This document shows, piece after piece, positions 28,100 to 40,805 of a stretch of 64,000 nt of DNA (position 1 is its first letter; each line of letters begins with the position of its first letter). The position numbers and the translations under genes are program-made. The notes below the pieces were generated by a model. The model ran no database searches and had not been told where the DNA came from. It saw only the letters and a list, made by a program, of their open reading frames with translations. The DNA is from Corynebacterium glyciniphilum AJ 3170 (GTDB lineage Bacteria; Actinomycetota; Actinomycetes; Mycobacteriales; Mycobacteriaceae). The DNA is taken from contig NZ_VDYZ01000003.1 in NCBI RefSeq assembly GCF_007673095.1, positions 62,001-126,000 on the forward strand, written 5' to 3'.

Positions 28100-29061
28100 G
28101 AGAACGGGGACGGAGGCAGGTCCTCCGGATCGACGGCGAACTTCATCCCGGGAGCGAACACCCGTTCCGGGTAGCCGTACATCCGGGTCTCCAGCAGGTA
28201 GTACTCGGCCATATACGGTTCGTCGACGGGCTCGCTGCGGACCGGGTCGACCCGCAGTGTCTCGGCGAAGTCCAGGACCTCGTCGACACTCCGGAATGTG
28301 TCGAGCATCTTGAGCTGTGCCCAGGTCGGAGGCATCAGGTTGATTTTCCGGTTACGCCAGCCGTCCAGAAGCGTCGCCGGACGGAACCATCCGGTGGACG
28401 TCGCTTCACGGGTGTCACCGTAGGCTTCCTGGCCTTCGGGCATCGCGGCGACGAAGAACGCGGTGTCGTACCGGATGGGCTGGGATTCGGGGGTCACCCA
28501 GTTCGCCCACGGACGCAGCAGGTCTCCACGGAGAACCAGGTCGTGCATGCTCAGGAAATCGGAGAACGCGAGCCGGTGATTCTCCAGCTCCTGGCGAAAC
28601 GGCAGATAAGGGGTCGTGTCCCGCACCGGACCACTGCCGTTCCCCGCGGACTCTCCGGCATAACCTGCCAACAGGGTCCCGGTCTCCTCGAATGTCTCGC
28701 GCACCGCCGCACACACCAGGGCACGGGCGAGATCCGGTGTGGTCCCCAGACGCTCGGACCACCACCGGGTCGACGGCCCCTGCCAGCCGATCTCCGGTGA
28801 AGCGTGTCCATCGCCGTCGACATCCCCGGGCATGTCCCTGGCATCCACTCCCCCGCCGGGAAACACCGTCATTTCAGCGCAGAAGCGCATCGTGCTCGCG
28901 CGCTCCTGCACATAGACCTCGGGGCCACTGAGGGTGTCTCTCAGGAGCATCAGTGTCGAGGCGTGCCGGGCAGGCACCACTGCAGAGTCTGCTGCAGTGG
29001 CACCGTCATCTCCTGCGCGGTTTCCGCTGTTCACGCTGCCGTCCACCATGTCCTCCACCAT
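28096..29061 (-). CDS. NUDIX hydrolase, NUDT19-like
   Basis: 321 residues. The Nudix motif is split: FPGGGVDARD (about 68-77) is followed about 40 residues later by AVRETFEETGTLL, the arrangement seen in NUDT7/NUDT19 enzymes that hydrolyse CoA and acyl-CoA. The RE and EE residues that bind Mg2+ are intact. CoA diphosphatase activity is an inference. The gene position next to the ABC ATPase gene resembles Rv3040c-Rv3041c. ATGs at 29061 and 29049 are both possible starts; a low-complexity Asp/Gly/Ala leader makes the choice uncertain. Confidence 0.83.
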   Translation of the reverse strand: MVEDMVDGSVNSGNRAGDDGATAADSAVVPARHASTLMLLRDTLSGPEVYVQERASTMRFCAEMTVFPGGGVDARDMPGDVDGDGHASPEIGWQGPSTRWWSERLGTTPDLARALVCAAVRETFEETGTLLAGYAGESAGNGSGPVRDTTPYLPFRQELENHRLAFSDFLSMHDLVLRGDLLRPWANWVTPESQPIRYDTAFFVAAMPEGQEAYGDTREATSTGWFRPATLLDGWRNRKINLMPPTWAQLKMLDTFRSVDEVLDFAETLRVDPVRSEPVDEPYMAEYYLLETRMYGYPERVFAPGMKFAVDPEDLPPSPFS

Positions 29062-29113
29062 AGCCTTCTCACGTCGTCTCAGTTTCCGGTCAGTTTCCCG
29101 GCGATGACGGTCG

Positions 29114-29980
29114 CTACCGTGCGCGGTGGCTACCGGCGTTCCTCGTCCGTCGGGCGAAGTACCGACCGTCGTCGACGGTCAGTGAGATCGGCTGGTGGTA
29201 CGCGCGTGTCAGGTTCTCTGAGGTCATCACGTCCTCGAGCAGCCCCTGGGCCACCACACGCCCTTCATCGAGGATCATACCGTGGGTGAATCCCGGGGGG
29301 ATCTCCTCGACGTGGTGGGTGACCATCACCGTCGCCGGTGCGTCCGGGTCCGCCGCCAGTTCGCCGAGCATCACGACCAGGTCCTCGCGTCCCCCCAGAT
29401 CAAGACCTGCCCCCGGCTCATCGAGCAACAGGAGTTCAGGGTCGGTCATCAGCGCCCGGGCAATCAGGACCCGTTTACGCTCGCCTTCACTGAGTGTCTC
29501 CCACCTCTGCTCGCCGAGGTGGACCGCACCCATCTGCTCGAGGATCTCCATGGCACGGAGTTCATCTCCCCGGTCGTACCTCTCACGCCACCGCCCCATC
29601 ACGTCATAGCCGGCGGAGATGACGAGGTCGATGACTTTCTCGTCCCCGGGGACCTGGTGCGCGACCGCAGCCGAGGACATCCCCACAGCGGTCCGGAGTT
29701 CCCGGACGTCGGTCTTCCCCAGCGTCTCCCCCACAATCCGCGCTGTGCCGGAGGACGGGTACTGGCGCGCGCCGGCGATCGTCAGCAGTGACGTCTTCCC
29801 GGCACCGTTGGGGCCGATGAGAATCCACCGTTCATCGACCTCGACCTGCCATGTCACCGGATGAAGGACATGTCGTCCGTTGCGGACCATGGCGACGTCG
29901 CGAAGGTCCAGGACAAGGTCCTCATCCAGGGCATCGGCGGTGGCGGGAGTCGAGATGATGGTGTCATTCACCCTTCCCAT
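29114..29980 (-). CDS. ABC transporter ATP-binding protein (stand-alone)
   Basis: 288 residues: Walker A IGPNGAGKTSLLT near 55, signature LSEGERKRVLIARAL, Walker B ELLLLDEPGAGLD near 185, and H-loop VMVTHHVEEIP. It resembles FtsE/ModF-like cytoplasmic ATPases; it has no permease domain and no membrane partner next to it. It could act with a distant permease or as a ribosome or repair ATPase. The context matches Rv3041c. Function open. Confidence 0.85.
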   Translation of the reverse strand: MGRVNDTIISTPATADALDEDLVLDLRDVAMVRNGRHVLHPVTWQVEVDERWILIGPNGAGKTSLLTIAGARQYPSSGTARIVGETLGKTDVRELRTAVGMSSAAVAHQVPGDEKVIDLVISAGYDVMGRWRERYDRGDELRAMEILEQMGAVHLGEQRWETLSEGERKRVLIARALMTDPELLLLDEPGAGLDLGGREDLVVMLGELAADPDAPATVMVTHHVEEIPPGFTHGMILDEGRVVAQGLLEDVMTSENLTRAYHQPISLTVDDGRYFARRTRNAGSHRAR

Positions 29981-30048
29981 CGTGCCCTATCCGCACCGCG
30001 GGTGGCAGATCAGGGGTCCCCGTCGCCGACGACCCTGTTGTCCGGCGC

Positions 30049-31044
30049 TCAGAACAGCGCGGAGGCCATCCGGGTCCGCGCGGCGATGACCTCAGGGTCA
30101 GCAGTGTCGTACATGGAGAAGATCTCCAGGAGCCGCGAACGCGCGGCGTCACGGTCCTCCCCCTCACTGGTCCTGATGCGCTCGATGAGCGTGTCGAACG
30201 CCTCCTCGCGCGCGCCAGCCAGCAACAGGTCGTCGATCTCGTCGGAGGCGCCGGACGCCGAGCGTTCCAGGAGAACGGCCGTCACCCTCGCAGCCCGGGC
30301 TTCCGCAACGGTCTCCGGCTCTGCCGCGCTGTCAGCGATAATGCTGTCGTACACAGCGGTGGCCCCCGAAAAGTCCTCCTCATCGAGTAGTGAGGCCGCT
30401 TCGTCGAAGCGGGGGTCGCCGTTGTCCCCGGCACCGGTATCGCCGCCACTGCCGTCGCTGCCGTCAGCCCCTGCCGTGTCCGCGTCCTCGCCGGCACCCG
30501 GTTGTTCGGGAAGCCCCGGCAACCTTCCGTCGACGGCGCGGACCACGGCGGCGACGAACTGGGCGATCTGTTCCGCCGGCTGGACCCCCTCGAAGTTGGT
30601 CAGCGGGCGGCCACCGGCCAGCGCCAGTACCGTAGGCACCGCCTGTACCTGCAGTGCCTGGGCGATCTCCGGCGTCGAGTCGACGTCGACCTCGCGGAAG
30701 ACCCACTGGACCGGCTCCCCGGAGGAATCCTGGGCTTCGGCGAGGCGGGTGAACTCCGCGGCCATGTCCGCGCACCCCTCCGCGCGCTGGCTTCCCAGGA
30801 GGAGAATCACCGCCACCTGTGTCGAGCGGACAACGAGGTCCTGTTCAAAGGTCTCGGGGGTGATCGTCGCACTGCGCGCGATGCGTACCCCGCTCTCGGC
30901 TTCTTCCCTGGACCGCTCAGCCGCCCGCTGACGCTGGTCCGCCGCCTCCTTCACGGCGCCGAGGTCCACGGCACCTGCCGCGAAACGGTTCGGTGTCGCG
31001 GGGCCGCCCTGCTGATGGTGTCCCGGATTATTCGGTGTCGTCAT
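30049..31044 (-). CDS. Thioredoxin-like protein with TPR-like C-terminus (YbbN/CnoX type, Rv1324-like)
   Basis: 331 residues. A thioredoxin-fold domain spans about 60-175, but the active-site CxxC is missing: the position reads GSQRAEGCADM, with only one Cys. The cis-Pro region VQAVPTVLAL is present. A variable Gly/Asp/Ala linker follows, then helical repeats from about 210 (EDFSGATAVYDSIIADSAAE) like YbbN TPRs. Such proteins act as holdases/cochaperones rather than disulfide reductases. ATG 31044 is preferred; the extension to 31089 is not. Confidence 0.82.
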   Translation of the reverse strand: MTTPNNPGHHQQGGPATPNRFAAGAVDLGAVKEAADQRQRAAERSREEAESGVRIARSATITPETFEQDLVVRSTQVAVILLLGSQRAEGCADMAAEFTRLAEAQDSSGEPVQWVFREVDVDSTPEIAQALQVQAVPTVLALAGGRPLTNFEGVQPAEQIAQFVAAVVRAVDGRLPGLPEQPGAGEDADTAGADGSDGSGGDTGAGDNGDPRFDEAASLLDEEDFSGATAVYDSIIADSAAEPETVAEARAARVTAVLLERSASGASDEIDDLLLAGAREEAFDTLIERIRTSEGEDRDAARSRLLEIFSMYDTADPEVIAARTRMASALF

Positions 31045-31055
31045 GGCGCCCCATC

Positions 31056-31367
31056 TTAGCGCCGACCGGTCCGACGCCGCTCCCAGCACCCGGTGTGCCA
31101 GTGCCGGCGGTCGTCGCCCCCACGGTGTGAATCCGGCCAGGCGACGATGTGTGCGAGCCCAGGCGGGATGTTCTGGTTACAGCCCGGGCACACGTAGTAC
31201 TTCACCGCCGACTGAGACCCGATACGCCGCACCAGATACGATTCAGCCCACCCGGACGGGCCACCGGCCCAGGACGGCGCGTCCTCGCGCCGTGTCCCGA
31301 GATACGACGCCCCGTCCCGGCGCATGTCGCGCTCCGGGCTCCCCTGTCTCCTGTTTCGCCTCGGCAT
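31056..31367 (-). CDS. Small zinc-ribbon-like protein conserved next to nucS
   Basis: 103 residues. The N-terminal half is basic and probably disordered; the C-terminal half has YVCPGCNQNIPPGLAHIVAW then RRHWHTGCWERR, with Cys-x2-Cys and His-x-His/Cys spacing for one zinc. Proteins of this type sit beside nucS in other actinobacteria; a role in the mismatch system is unproven. It follows nucS by 16 bases on the same strand. The frame is open to 31418, overlapping nucS, so ATG 31367 is chosen. Confidence 0.72.
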   Translation of the reverse strand: MPRRNRRQGSPERDMRRDGASYLGTRREDAPSWAGGPSGWAESYLVRRIGSQSAVKYYVCPGCNQNIPPGLAHIVAWPDSHRGGDDRRHWHTGCWERRRTGRR

Positions 31368-31383
31368 CGCCCCGTGCCCGCTC

Positions 31384-32085
31384 TCAGAACAGACGGAGTT
31401 CGTCGGATTCCACACCACGCATCGCCTGGTAGTCCAGGGTCACGCACCGGAATCCGCGGTCCTCCGCGAGAGTCTTCGCCTGGGGCTTGATCTCCTGCGC
31501 CGCAAACACTCCCTGTACCGGTGCCAGGAGCTCGTCACGGTTCAGCAGGTCGACGTACCGGGAGAGTTGCTCGACCCCGTCAATGCCACCCCTGCGTTTG
31601 ATCTCGACCGCGACGGTCTTTCCGTCGGCGTCGCGCGACAGGATGTCAATCGGGCCGATTGCGGTGGGGTATTCCCGACGGACGAGGGTGTACCCCTCCC
31701 CGAGGATGTCGATCTGTTCTGCCAGCAGCTCCTGCAGGTGGGACTCGACGCCGTCCTTGACCAGACCCGGATCCTCCCCCAGTTCGTGCGACGTGTCGGA
31801 GTACACCTTCCAGAGGCGGATGGTGAGGCGCTCCTTCTTGGGATTCTCCACGGTCCACACAGACTGGACGCCCTGCTCCGCCATGTCGGCGGGCACGTCG
31901 TCGGACTCCACAACTGTCAGCGCACAGGGCGGCGTCATCCAGTTGAGAGGCTTGTAGGCCCGGTCATCGGCGTGGATGCTCACGGACCCGTCTGCCTTGA
32001 CCATGACCAGACGGTCGGCTTCGGGGAGATGGGCCGCCAGACGTCCCTCGTAGTCGACGGAGCAGCGGCAGATGACCAAACGCAT
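31384..32085 (-). CDS. nucS: NucS/EndoMS mismatch-specific endonuclease
   Basis: 233 residues. It cuts both strands at G-T, G-G and T-T mismatches and replaces MutSL in most actinobacteria. The C-terminal RecB-like nuclease has GPIDILSRD and [10 protein letters not shown] (near 148-172), giving the catalytic Asp, Glu and Lys. The very C-terminus ELRLF is a sliding-clamp-binding type motif expected in NucS. The N-terminal domain begins [21 protein letters not shown], which is typical of the family. Confidence 0.95.
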   Translation of the reverse strand: MRLVICRCSVDYEGRLAAHLPEADRLVMVKADGSVSIHADDRAYKPLNWMTPPCALTVVESDDVPADMAEQGVQSVWTVENPKKERLTIRLWKVYSDTSHELGEDPGLVKDGVESHLQELLAEQIDILGEGYTLVRREYPTAIGPIDILSRDADGKTVAVEIKRRGGIDGVEQLSRYVDLLNRDELLAPVQGVFAAQEIKPQAKTLAEDRGFRCVTLDYQAMRGVESDELRLF

Positions 32086-32156
32086 GCAGAACAGGCTACC
32101 CCATCAGCCGCCGGTCCCGACGGCAGCACCCCGCCCCTGCTGCCCTCCCGGAACAG

Positions 32157-32612
32157 CTAACGGATCCCGCGTTTCCGCGCCATCCGCATGTCCGACCGCA
32201 CCATCCGTTCCGACGGCGCTGACTCCAACCAGGAGACCAGGGCGGTGTCCCCGGCGTCGTCGAGGGCGACCTCCCAGGTTTTCTGGCCGTCGAGCAAGGT
32301 CATCACGTGCAGTTCTGACTCGAGGAACGCCGCTTCCCGGCGGGTGATGGGGCGCCGGTCCGTGATCTCCGTATGGTGGCGGCTCAGCTGCAGATCCGAC
32401 TCGGGGCGGACCGACCGGAGCTTGTACACCCTGGCGATCCCACTCCCGTATACAAGAACCCCGTGGCGCCAGTGCCTGCCGTCCGGATTCGGAAGGCTTC
32501 TGACCACCACGGGGATTCCCCGGCTGCGGAGGGTGAGGAATCGCGCGCCTGCGATAACTGCTCCGCAGACGAGCACGATCACCACGACGGTGATCAGAAT
32601 GTTCAACAGCAC
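32157..32612 (-). CDS. DUF2550 membrane-anchored protein
   Basis: 151 residues with one N-terminal hydrophobic segment (LLNILITVVVIVLVCGAVIA) and a soluble C-terminal domain containing RHWRHGVLVYG and TRREAAFLESELHV. The DUF2550 family is found just downstream of atpC in actinobacteria (as Rv1312). Role unknown; probably an inner-membrane protein with its domain in the cytoplasm or facing outside, orientation not determinable. Confidence 0.83.
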   Translation of the reverse strand: MLLNILITVVVIVLVCGAVIAGARFLTLRSRGIPVVVRSLPNPDGRHWRHGVLVYGSGIARVYKLRSVRPESDLQLSRHHTEITDRRPITRREAAFLESELHVMTLLDGQKTWEVALDDAGDTALVSWLESAPSERMVRSDMRMARKRGIR

Positions 32613-32739
32613 CAGGTACGCCCCTTCTCGGTCGTCATCCTCCGACGGTAGTCGTCCGTCGGGGGAATTGCGCCTCCGAACTTTCCGACGATGTTACCGC
32701 CGGCCGGGGGCAGCACCAAAAGAGAACGGGACTTCGCCA

Positions 32740-32779
32740 CAGTCGTCATAGCCGTCACAGCCGTCACAGCCGTCACAGC
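32740..32779. repeat. Tandem 9-bp repeat AGCCGTCAC
   Basis: AGTCGTCAT, then AGCCGTCAC three times, then a partial copy. The repeat lies in the atpC-DUF2550 gap, next to the atpC terminator. Copy number in such arrays often varies between strains. Confidence 0.6.
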
Positions 32780-32790
32780 CCATGACGAAC

Positions 32791-32828
32791 GCCGGGCCGG
32801 TCACCCTCAGTGAGGTGACCGGCCCGGC
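32791..32828 (-). terminator. Terminator of the ATP synthase operon
   Basis: GCCGGGCCGGTCACC (32791-32805) pairs with GGTGACCGGCCCGGC (32814-32828); TCA/TGA extends the stem inside, leaving a tiny loop. It lies 18 bases past the atpC stop on the minus strand. Confidence 0.8.
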
Positions 32829-32845
32829 GGCAGGTGTGGCGGCTG

Positions 32846-33220
32846 TCAGCTCTCCTGCAGACGCTTCACGGCGCGAAGTTCGGACTGTGCCAGCTCCCGC
32901 TCCTCCTCGGTCGAGGCGTCACGCTCGCGTGCCTCGGCGTCAGCGGTGTCGACCTCGTGGGCCCACAGTGCGGAGTCGGCGAGGATGGTGATCTTCCCCG
33001 TCGACACGGACAGGAAACCGCCCTGTACCGCGGCGACGAGAGTCTCGCCCTCAGTGGTCCGGATGACCACGACACCGTTCTCGACCAACTGGCCGAGCAA
33101 CGGCTCGTGGCCGGGCAGCACGCCGATCTCGCCCTCGGTGGTCTGTGCGGTGACGGACGTGGCCTGACCCGACCACAGCATCCGCTCCACGGCCACCAGT
33201 TCTGCGGCAATCTCAGCCAT
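32846..33220 (-). CDS. atpC: ATP synthase epsilon subunit
   Basis: 124 residues, at the expected size. The N-terminal beta-sandwich ([20 protein letters not shown]) and [16 protein letters not shown] are diagnostic; the C-terminal helical hairpin is rich in Glu/Arg. It belongs to the central stalk, couples rotation and inhibits ATP hydrolysis. Last gene of the operon, 12 bases after atpD. Confidence 0.95.
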   Translation of the reverse strand: MAEIAAELVAVERMLWSGQATSVTAQTTEGEIGVLPGHEPLLGQLVENGVVVIRTTEGETLVAAVQGGFLSVSTGKITILADSALWAHEVDTADAEARERDASTEEERELAQSELRAVKRLQES

Positions 33221-33232
33221 GTGCGTGACCCC

Positions 33233-35664
<2,432 letters not shown>

Positions 35665-35726
35665 CGCTGCTACCTCCCTTCTTCTGTGTACTCGGTCTGT
35701 GCAGTCATCGTCTTAGTTACCCGCGC

Positions 35727-37361
35727 CTACTTCTTGCGGGAGACGGTGATCTGGGACTGATCGAGATCTTCGTCGGCCAGCGCCTGAGCCTCGGGCTCGT
35801 TGATGACCGGGGTTCCGTCAGTGGACTGGAAACCGCGCTTGAACTCGCCGGTGGCGGACACGAGGGTCTTCTTCGAGTCGTCCGACAGCGGGGTGCCGCC
35901 GTTGATCTGCTCGTAGACGTCGGCGTTGTTGGCGTGCAGGTACTCCCACAGCTCAGCCTCGAACCGACGGATGTCCTCGACGGGGACCGTATCGAACTCG
36001 CCCTCGCCAGCCAGGAAGATGGAGACCATCTGGTCCTCGACAGCCTGCGGCTCGGTCTCGCGCTGCTTCAACAGCTCGACGAGACGCTCGCCACGCTCCA
36101 GCTGGGCCTTGGAGTACTCGTCCAGATCGGACGCGAAGGCTGCGAAGGCCTCCAGGTCGCGGTAGGCGGCGAGGTCCAGTCGCAGGTTACCTGCGACCTT
36201 CTTCATGCCCTTGGTCTGGGCGTCGCCACCCACACGCGAGACGGAGACACCGACGTTGATCGCCGGACGGACGCCCTGGTTGAACAGGTCGGACTCCAGG
36301 AAGACCTGGCCGTCGGTGATGGAGATGACGTTGGTGGGGATGAACGCTCCGACGTCATTGGCCTTGGTCTCGATGATCGGCAGTGCGGTCATCGAGCCGG
36401 CGCCCTCCTCGTCGGACAGCTTCGCCGCACGCTCCAGCAGCCGGGAGTGCAGGTAGAAGACGTCGCCCGGGTAGGCTTCGCGGCCCGGCGGACGGCGCAG
36501 CAGCAGGGAGATGGCTCGGTAGGCCTCAGCCTGCTTGGTCAGGTCGTCGAAGATGATGAGGACGTGCTTGCCCTCGTACATCCACTGCTGACCCAGGGCC
36601 GCGCCGGCGAACGGTGCGAGCCACTTGAAACCGGCGGAGTCGGAGGCCGGGGCTGCCACGATGGTCGTGTAGTCCAGGGCACCCTGCTCCTCCAGGGTCT
36701 GACGCAGCGAGGCGATGGTCGAGCCCTTCTGGCCGATCGCGACGTAGATGCAGCGCACCTGCTTCGTCGGATCCCCGGACTCCCAGTTCTCACGCTGGTT
36801 CAGGATGGTGTCGATGCAGACGGAGGTCTTGCCCGTCTTACGGTCACCGATGATCAGCTGACGCTGACCACGGCCGATCGGGGTCATGGCATCGATGGCC
36901 TTGATGCCGGTCTGCATCGGCTCGTGCACCGGCTGGCGCTGCAGCACCGACGGTGCCTGCAGCTCCAGGGCGCGGGTCTCGGTGGACTCGATGTCCCCGC
37001 GACCGTCGATGGGCTGACCCAGGGGATTGATGACCCGGCCGAGGAAGTTCTCGCCGACCGGCACGGACAGGACATCGCCGGTCCGCTTGACTTCGTCGCC
37101 TTCCTTCAGCGACTCGTAGTTGCCCAGCACCACGACGCCGATCGAATCGGTCTCGAGGTTCTGTGCGACTCCGATGACGCCGCCGGGGAACTCAAGCAGT
37201 TCGTTGGTCATCACGGAGGGCATACCAGAAACCTGGGCAATGCCGTCCGCTGCCATCGTAACCACGCCGACCTCCTCACGGGAGGCCTCCGCGGAAGTGC
37301 TTGAGGTGTAGTTCGCAATCGCGCTACGGATCTCATCGGAGGAGATCGTAAGCTCCGCCAT
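35727..37361 (-). CDS. atpA: ATP synthase alpha subunit
   Basis: 544 residues. Walker A is [15 protein letters not shown] near 175, and the N-terminal [15 protein letters not shown] is typical. It forms the non-catalytic nucleotide sites and with AtpD the F1 hexamer. ATG 37361 is chosen; the frame extends upstream into the atpH-atpA gap. A C-terminal extension ([15 protein letters not shown]) is present, like the regulatory tail known from mycobacterial AtpA. Confidence 0.97.
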   Translation of the reverse strand: MAELTISSDEIRSAIANYTSSTSAEASREEVGVVTMAADGIAQVSGMPSVMTNELLEFPGGVIGVAQNLETDSIGVVVLGNYESLKEGDEVKRTGDVLSVPVGENFLGRVINPLGQPIDGRGDIESTETRALELQAPSVLQRQPVHEPMQTGIKAIDAMTPIGRGQRQLIIGDRKTGKTSVCIDTILNQRENWESGDPTKQVRCIYVAIGQKGSTIASLRQTLEEQGALDYTTIVAAPASDSAGFKWLAPFAGAALGQQWMYEGKHVLIIFDDLTKQAEAYRAISLLLRRPPGREAYPGDVFYLHSRLLERAAKLSDEEGAGSMTALPIIETKANDVGAFIPTNVISITDGQVFLESDLFNQGVRPAINVGVSVSRVGGDAQTKGMKKVAGNLRLDLAAYRDLEAFAAFASDLDEYSKAQLERGERLVELLKQRETEPQAVEDQMVSIFLAGEGEFDTVPVEDIRRFEAELWEYLHANNADVYEQINGGTPLSDDSKKTLVSATGEFKRGFQSTDGTPVINEPEAQALADEDLDQSQITVSRKK

Positions 37362-37433
37362 GTTCTTCCTGCTCTCGGTATCGTCTTCCAGCATTACATG
37401 AATTATCTTGTCGATCGAGGTTCTATCCGGGGG

Positions 37434-38261
37434 CTAGGCCAGTGCCCGACGCATGCGCTCCAGCTTTCCAGCTGTGCTGCCGTCGATCACTTCGTCGCCG
37501 ACCCGGATGACCGCTCCACCGAGGAGGCTGGTGTCAACCTCGGAATGGACGGACATCGCGGAACCGTAGATCTTCTCCAACTTCTGGCCCAGTGCCTGCT
37601 CCTGCGCCTCCGACAGCGCTGCGGCGGAACGGACGCGGGCAACCCGACGTCCGTCCAAGCCAGCTGCGAAATCGCACAGTGCGTCAAGGTCCTCGACCGG
37701 ACGGGCGACGGGGCGACCGACCACCTGAAGCGCGAGCGCCTCGGTGATGGCGCTGACGTGTCCGTAGAGGACCTTCGCCAGCAGTTCCCGACGCTTCTCT
37801 CCGGACGCGAGACGGTCCGCCAGCAGCATCTCCAGTTCCGGCTCCCGTTCAAGGAGACGCGCAACGTCGAAGAGTTCGGTGGCGACCTTCTCGCGCTGGC
37901 CCTGCTCATGGGCTGCACGCAGCAGGGCACGGCGGCCCAGCTCGACCAGCCCGTGGCGCAGGTCCCGGGTGTTGGACCAGGTGCCCTTGACGACCTGCGA
38001 GACGATCTCGCGTGTCGTCTCGGAGACCTTGTCCGCCAGCAGCCCGTCGGCCAGTGCGGCGCGACGGTCGGCCGGAACAGTCTGGTCCACCAACGCCGTG
38101 CGCAGGGACCGGTCGCTGTCCAGGAGGTCTGCGACCTCGAACAGCTCGGAACCGGTGGCTGCGCCGGCGGCGGCGGTGTCGGTGGCACCGGACAGTGCAC
38201 CGTCCAGCGACTCAGTCAGCTGGTCCAGGGTTGTTCTGCTCGCTGCGTGCACGGGCCTCAC
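37434..38261 (-). CDS. atpH: ATP synthase delta subunit
   Basis: 275 residues, about 90 longer than E. coli delta, as usual in corynebacteria. The C-terminal half holds the OSCP signature, [21 protein letters not shown]. It links the peripheral stalk to the top of F1. GTG 38261 overlaps the atpF stop (GTGA). Not fused to AtpF, in contrast with mycobacteria. Confidence 0.94.
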   Translation of the reverse strand: MRPVHAASRTTLDQLTESLDGALSGATDTAAAGAATGSELFEVADLLDSDRSLRTALVDQTVPADRRAALADGLLADKVSETTREIVSQVVKGTWSNTRDLRHGLVELGRRALLRAAHEQGQREKVATELFDVARLLEREPELEMLLADRLASGEKRRELLAKVLYGHVSAITEALALQVVGRPVARPVEDLDALCDFAAGLDGRRVARVRSAAALSEAQEQALGQKLEKIYGSAMSVHSEVDTSLLGGAVIRVGDEVIDGSTAGKLERMRRALA

Positions 38262-38815
38262 TTCCCCGATCCGACGCTGTCGAGATCAGCGAGGAAGGAG
38301 TCGATCGTACCGGAACGCTTGACGTCGTCCGACAGCTGGTCGCCCAGCAGTCGCTCGGCGAGGTTGATGGAGTTCTCCCCCATCTCCTTACGCAGATCGG
38401 AGACGACGGCTTCGCGCTGCGCGAGCAGCTGCTTGTTGCCGGACTCGATGATGCGGTTGGACTCGTCGGTCGCCTGCGTCTTCATGTCAGCGATGATCTT
38501 CTGACCCTGTGAGCGGGCGTCGTCGCGAATCTGGGAAGCTTCGGTGCGGGCCTCGGCCAACTGCGCGTTGTACTTCTCCAGCGCGGCCTTGGCCTCGTCC
38601 TGTGCCTGTTCGGCACGTGCGATGCCACCCTCGATCTGGTCGGTGCGGTCAGCCATGACCTGCTTGACCTTGGGAAGAACGAACTTCCAGAAGATCACGA
38701 AGATGATGATGAAGCTAACGAGGGACCAGACGATGTCATACGACTTGGGGAGCAGAGGATTGATCTCCTGCTCCATCGGCAGCTCTTCGGCCGCCAGAAT
38801 GAGGTAGTTCGTCAT
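38258..38815 (-). CDS. atpF: ATP synthase b subunit
   Basis: 185 residues: one N-terminal membrane helix ([20 protein letters not shown] at about 32-51) then a long charged helix for the peripheral stalk dimer. Overlaps atpH by four bases. It connects AtpB in the membrane to delta on F1. Confidence 0.95.
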   Translation of the reverse strand: MTNYLILAAEELPMEQEINPLLPKSYDIVWSLVSFIIIFVIFWKFVLPKVKQVMADRTDQIEGGIARAEQAQDEAKAALEKYNAQLAEARTEASQIRDDARSQGQKIIADMKTQATDESNRIIESGNKQLLAQREAVVSDLRKEMGENSINLAERLLGDQLSDDVKRSGTIDSFLADLDSVGSGK

Positions 38816-38880
38816 AGTCTCCAGCTTTCGCTCTTGAGTGTGAAGGTCTTGTCACAGTGCTCCCTGCGGAGCACCGCACA

Positions 38881-39195
<315 letters not shown>

Positions 39196-39215
39196 TTATG
39201 TGTGGATGTCGGGGG

Positions 39216-40016
39216 TCAGTGCTCGTCCGCGTGCAGCGACTGCTCGATGTAGACCGCCGTCAGCAGGCTGAAGATGTAGGCCTGCAGGAAGATGATCAGC
39301 ATCTCGAACAGAGTGAAGGCGATGGCGGCGACGAGCGTTCCTCCGGCCAACAGCGTCCAGCCGTTGAGCTGCCAGAAGAAGAAGTTCGTGGCGCCGAACA
39401 GCAGCACGAGAACAATGTGGCCGGCCAGCATATTCGCCATGAGACGGATGGTCAGGGTGACCGGCCTCAGGACGAAGGTGGAGAAGAACTCGATCGGGAC
39501 GACCAGCAGGTGCAGCGCCGGAGGCAGGTTCGGGATGACCACGGAGGACTTCACGAACTTGCCGAAGCCGTAACGCTTGGCACCGGCGTAGATCATGGCG
39601 ACGTAGGCCACCGCCGCCAGGACGATCGGCATGCCGACCCTCGCATTGGCGGAGATGTTCAACGCCGGAATGATCGCAGGCAGGTTGCCGATGAGGACCA
39701 CGAAGAAGATGGTGCCGATGATCGGCAGGAACCGCCGGCCCTCCTTCTTCCCCAGGATCTCTTCGGCGATGTGCACGCGGACGAAGTCGACCGCGTACTC
39801 TGCAACGTTCTGCGCACCCCTCGGGATCAGCTTCGGCTTACGGAAGGCATACAGAAAAAAGGCCGCCAGGATGACGATCATCAGAAGACGGATGATCATC
39901 AGGCGGTCTACCGCAAAGATGCCGTTCGCGAAATCACTGAACCAGAGCTGGCTGGGATCCACTTCCCCCGGGAAGAATTCATGCTCCATAGAAGGCGCGT
40001 GGAATTCGCCCTTCAT
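39216..40016 (-). CDS. atpB: ATP synthase a subunit
   Basis: 266 residues, about five to six helices. The essential Arg is in LTIRLMANMLAGH near 190. It forms the proton half-channels of Fo. ATG 40016 is chosen; an in-frame TTG at 40022 is possible. A 296-base region separates it from atpI. Confidence 0.95.
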   Translation of the reverse strand: MKGEFHAPSMEHEFFPGEVDPSQLWFSDFANGIFAVDRLMIIRLLMIVILAAFFLYAFRKPKLIPRGAQNVAEYAVDFVRVHIAEEILGKKEGRRFLPIIGTIFFVVLIGNLPAIIPALNISANARVGMPIVLAAVAYVAMIYAGAKRYGFGKFVKSSVVIPNLPPALHLLVVPIEFFSTFVLRPVTLTIRLMANMLAGHIVLVLLFGATNFFFWQLNGWTLLAGGTLVAAIAFTLFEMLIIFLQAYIFSLLTAVYIEQSLHADEH

Positions 40017-40146
40017 GGCCAAGGTTGTAACGCTCAGCGTTCTCTCCCGTGGTTTGGGCCGCGTGATTGTGGTCAGGCGGTGCGATGGAGGATGTCAGGA
40101 GTTCCCGGAACCGTGGACTCCGTCGCACATCCGCACGGTACCGGGG

Positions 40147-40246
40147 GTGATATACCAGGCTTACTCGCGGGCACGCGTGTCTACGCGGGACCGCCTACCT
40201 GATTACCCGCAGGAGAGCATACCAGCCGTCCGCGCAGGTGCGCGAA
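40147..40246 (-). promoter_or_regulatory. Promoter region of the atpB operon
   Basis: On the minus strand TATGCT (40216-40221) has TTCGCG (40241-40246) 19 bases upstream, and TATATC lies downstream at 40147-40152. Either would give a 120-200-base leader before atpB. No coding sequence is visible in 40017-40312. Confidence 0.35.
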
Positions 40247-40312
40247 CCAACTCCCCCCGATCCCCCACAACAGACGACGCGCCCCGCCCCGGTGCGCGTA
40301 TTCACCCCCGGG

Positions 40313-40771
40313 TCAGACGTTCGTGACGTTCGTCCGGATGATGCCGATGGTTTCCGCGCCCAGCGCGACGACCAGTGCGGCAATAACCGTGACGCCCATC
40401 GCCGTATGGTCGAAGAAGTCCATCTCACGAAGTACGAGGAGGATGCCGAGGACGACCACGATCTTGATCAGCCACGATCCCAGGGTGACGATCATCGTGG
40501 TCTGGGGTGAGGTATTCGAGGTCAACAGCACCACGGCCACCGTCGCCAGGACGAATCCGCCACCGACGGCCGCCCCGATGAGGACACCCCAGAGCCCCTC
40601 GAGACCACGGAAGTTCCCCCACAATGCCAGGGAGATCACGGTGATCACCAGGAGGCCGACGGCGCCCGAACGGGCCGCGTTGAGCAGCGGGCGTCGATGG
40701 TCCGCCAGGTCCCCGTCGGACTCGTTGATATCCGGGAGATTGTTCGTCTGCTCGCTGTTCTGCTCAGTCAC
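40313..40771 (-). CDS. atpI: AtpI-like membrane protein
   Basis: 152 residues with four hydrophobic helices after a polar 30-residue N-terminus (TEQNSEQTNNLPDINESDGD). It has the position and size of AtpI, thought to help assemble the c-ring. Sequence identity to AtpI cannot be shown by eye; the name rests on the location just upstream of atpB. Confidence 0.75.
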   Translation of the reverse strand: MTEQNSEQTNNLPDINESDGDLADHRRPLLNAARSGAVGLLVITVISLALWGNFRGLEGLWGVLIGAAVGGGFVLATVAVVLLTSNTSPQTTMIVTLGSWLIKIVVVLGILLVLREMDFFDHTAMGVTVIAALVVALGAETIGIIRTNVTNV

Positions 40772-40805
40772 GCGCTACAGCCTAGCCGTCCCCCACGCCG
40801 GTGGC

